From Flavobacteriales bacterium (GTDB lineage Bacteria > Bacteroidota > Bacteroidia > Flavobacteriales > JADGDT01): DNA of 5,509 nucleotides. The stretch lies in NCBI GenBank assembly GCA_023145275.1, contig JAGLEB010000179.1:1-5509 (forward strand), in the 5' to 3' direction. This document shows positions 5,441-5,509 of this stretch, in pieces. The stretch's first letter is position 1, and each line of letters begins with the position of its first letter. The notes under the pieces are model-generated. The model ran no database searches. It saw nothing but the letters and a program-made list of their open reading frames with translations, and had not been told where the DNA came from. The position numbers were made by a program, and so were the translations under genes.

Positions 5441-5509
5441 ATGAAAAAGAAGAAAAACACATCTTTACTGTCATTAATTAACAGCCAAATAGACCTATGG
5501 AAACCATCT
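5441..5509 (+). CDS. N-terminal start of an unidentified gene (3' end outside window)
   Basis: An ATG opens a frame of 23 codons that is still open at the window edge. The visible protein starts MKKKKNTSLLSLINSQIDLW, with a strongly basic N-terminus followed by an amphipathic-looking stretch. The frame is preceded by the A/T leader motif at 5421-5431 and follows the upstream gene by 18 nt. It is too short for any assignment. Confidence 0.6.
   Translation, partial: MKKKKNTSLLSLINSQIDLWKPS

Overview
The window is AT-rich and densely coded, and every supportable gene is on the + strand. Start codons are ATG with no Shine-Dalgarno-like purine box ahead of them. They are preceded instead by A/T-rich leaders, as in Bacteroidota (Flavobacteriia and relatives) and their phages. 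Many small genes, 1-nt gaps or overlaps, compact hairpin terminators and several phage-style small proteins suggest a Bacteroidota phage or phage-like element, probably a large one. This is an inference: no capsid, tail, terminase or polymerase gene is visible, and a mobile chromosomal or plasmid segment is not excluded.

Layout. (1) 3-161 is the 3' end of an unidentified gene with an acidic C-terminus, closed by a strong terminator (175-208). (2) 240-500 encodes a small protein resembling the ExoX-like C-terminal domain, followed by a weaker terminator (506-530). (3) 574-4362 looks like an envelope-directed block: a small secreted protein (574-954), a membrane-anchored SPFH/band 7 (prohibitin/flotillin-like) protein (1033-2262), a 41-residue ORF (2282-2407), a 586-residue lipoprotein (2421-4181) and a 52-residue zinc-finger-like protein (4204-4362). 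It ends at a strong GAAA-capped terminator (4374-4407). (4) 4439-5422 holds three tightly packed small genes of unknown function, and a further gene starts at 5441 and runs off the window.

The most interesting element is the lipoprotein. It begins with a Bacteroidota-style beta-rich region (including an FFGDIC segment). Near its C-terminus it carries a WCGD motif and, 73 residues later, a VQALIW motif. These resemble the Cys and Gln motifs of thioester (TQXA/TED) domains, which form an internal Cys-Gln thioester for covalent attachment. A surface lipoprotein with a possible covalent-adhesion domain, next to a membrane-organising SPFH protein and a secreted protein, suggests a block that alters the host cell surface or membrane. 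The genes could serve adhesion or superinfection exclusion, but that is speculation from context.

A second recurring signal is an A/T-rich leader motif, AATTTTAAACTA or a near variant, placed 9-12 nt ahead of at least three start codons. No stretch over 300 bases lacks a gene. No tRNA, rRNA, CRISPR array, insertion sequence or integrase was seen.
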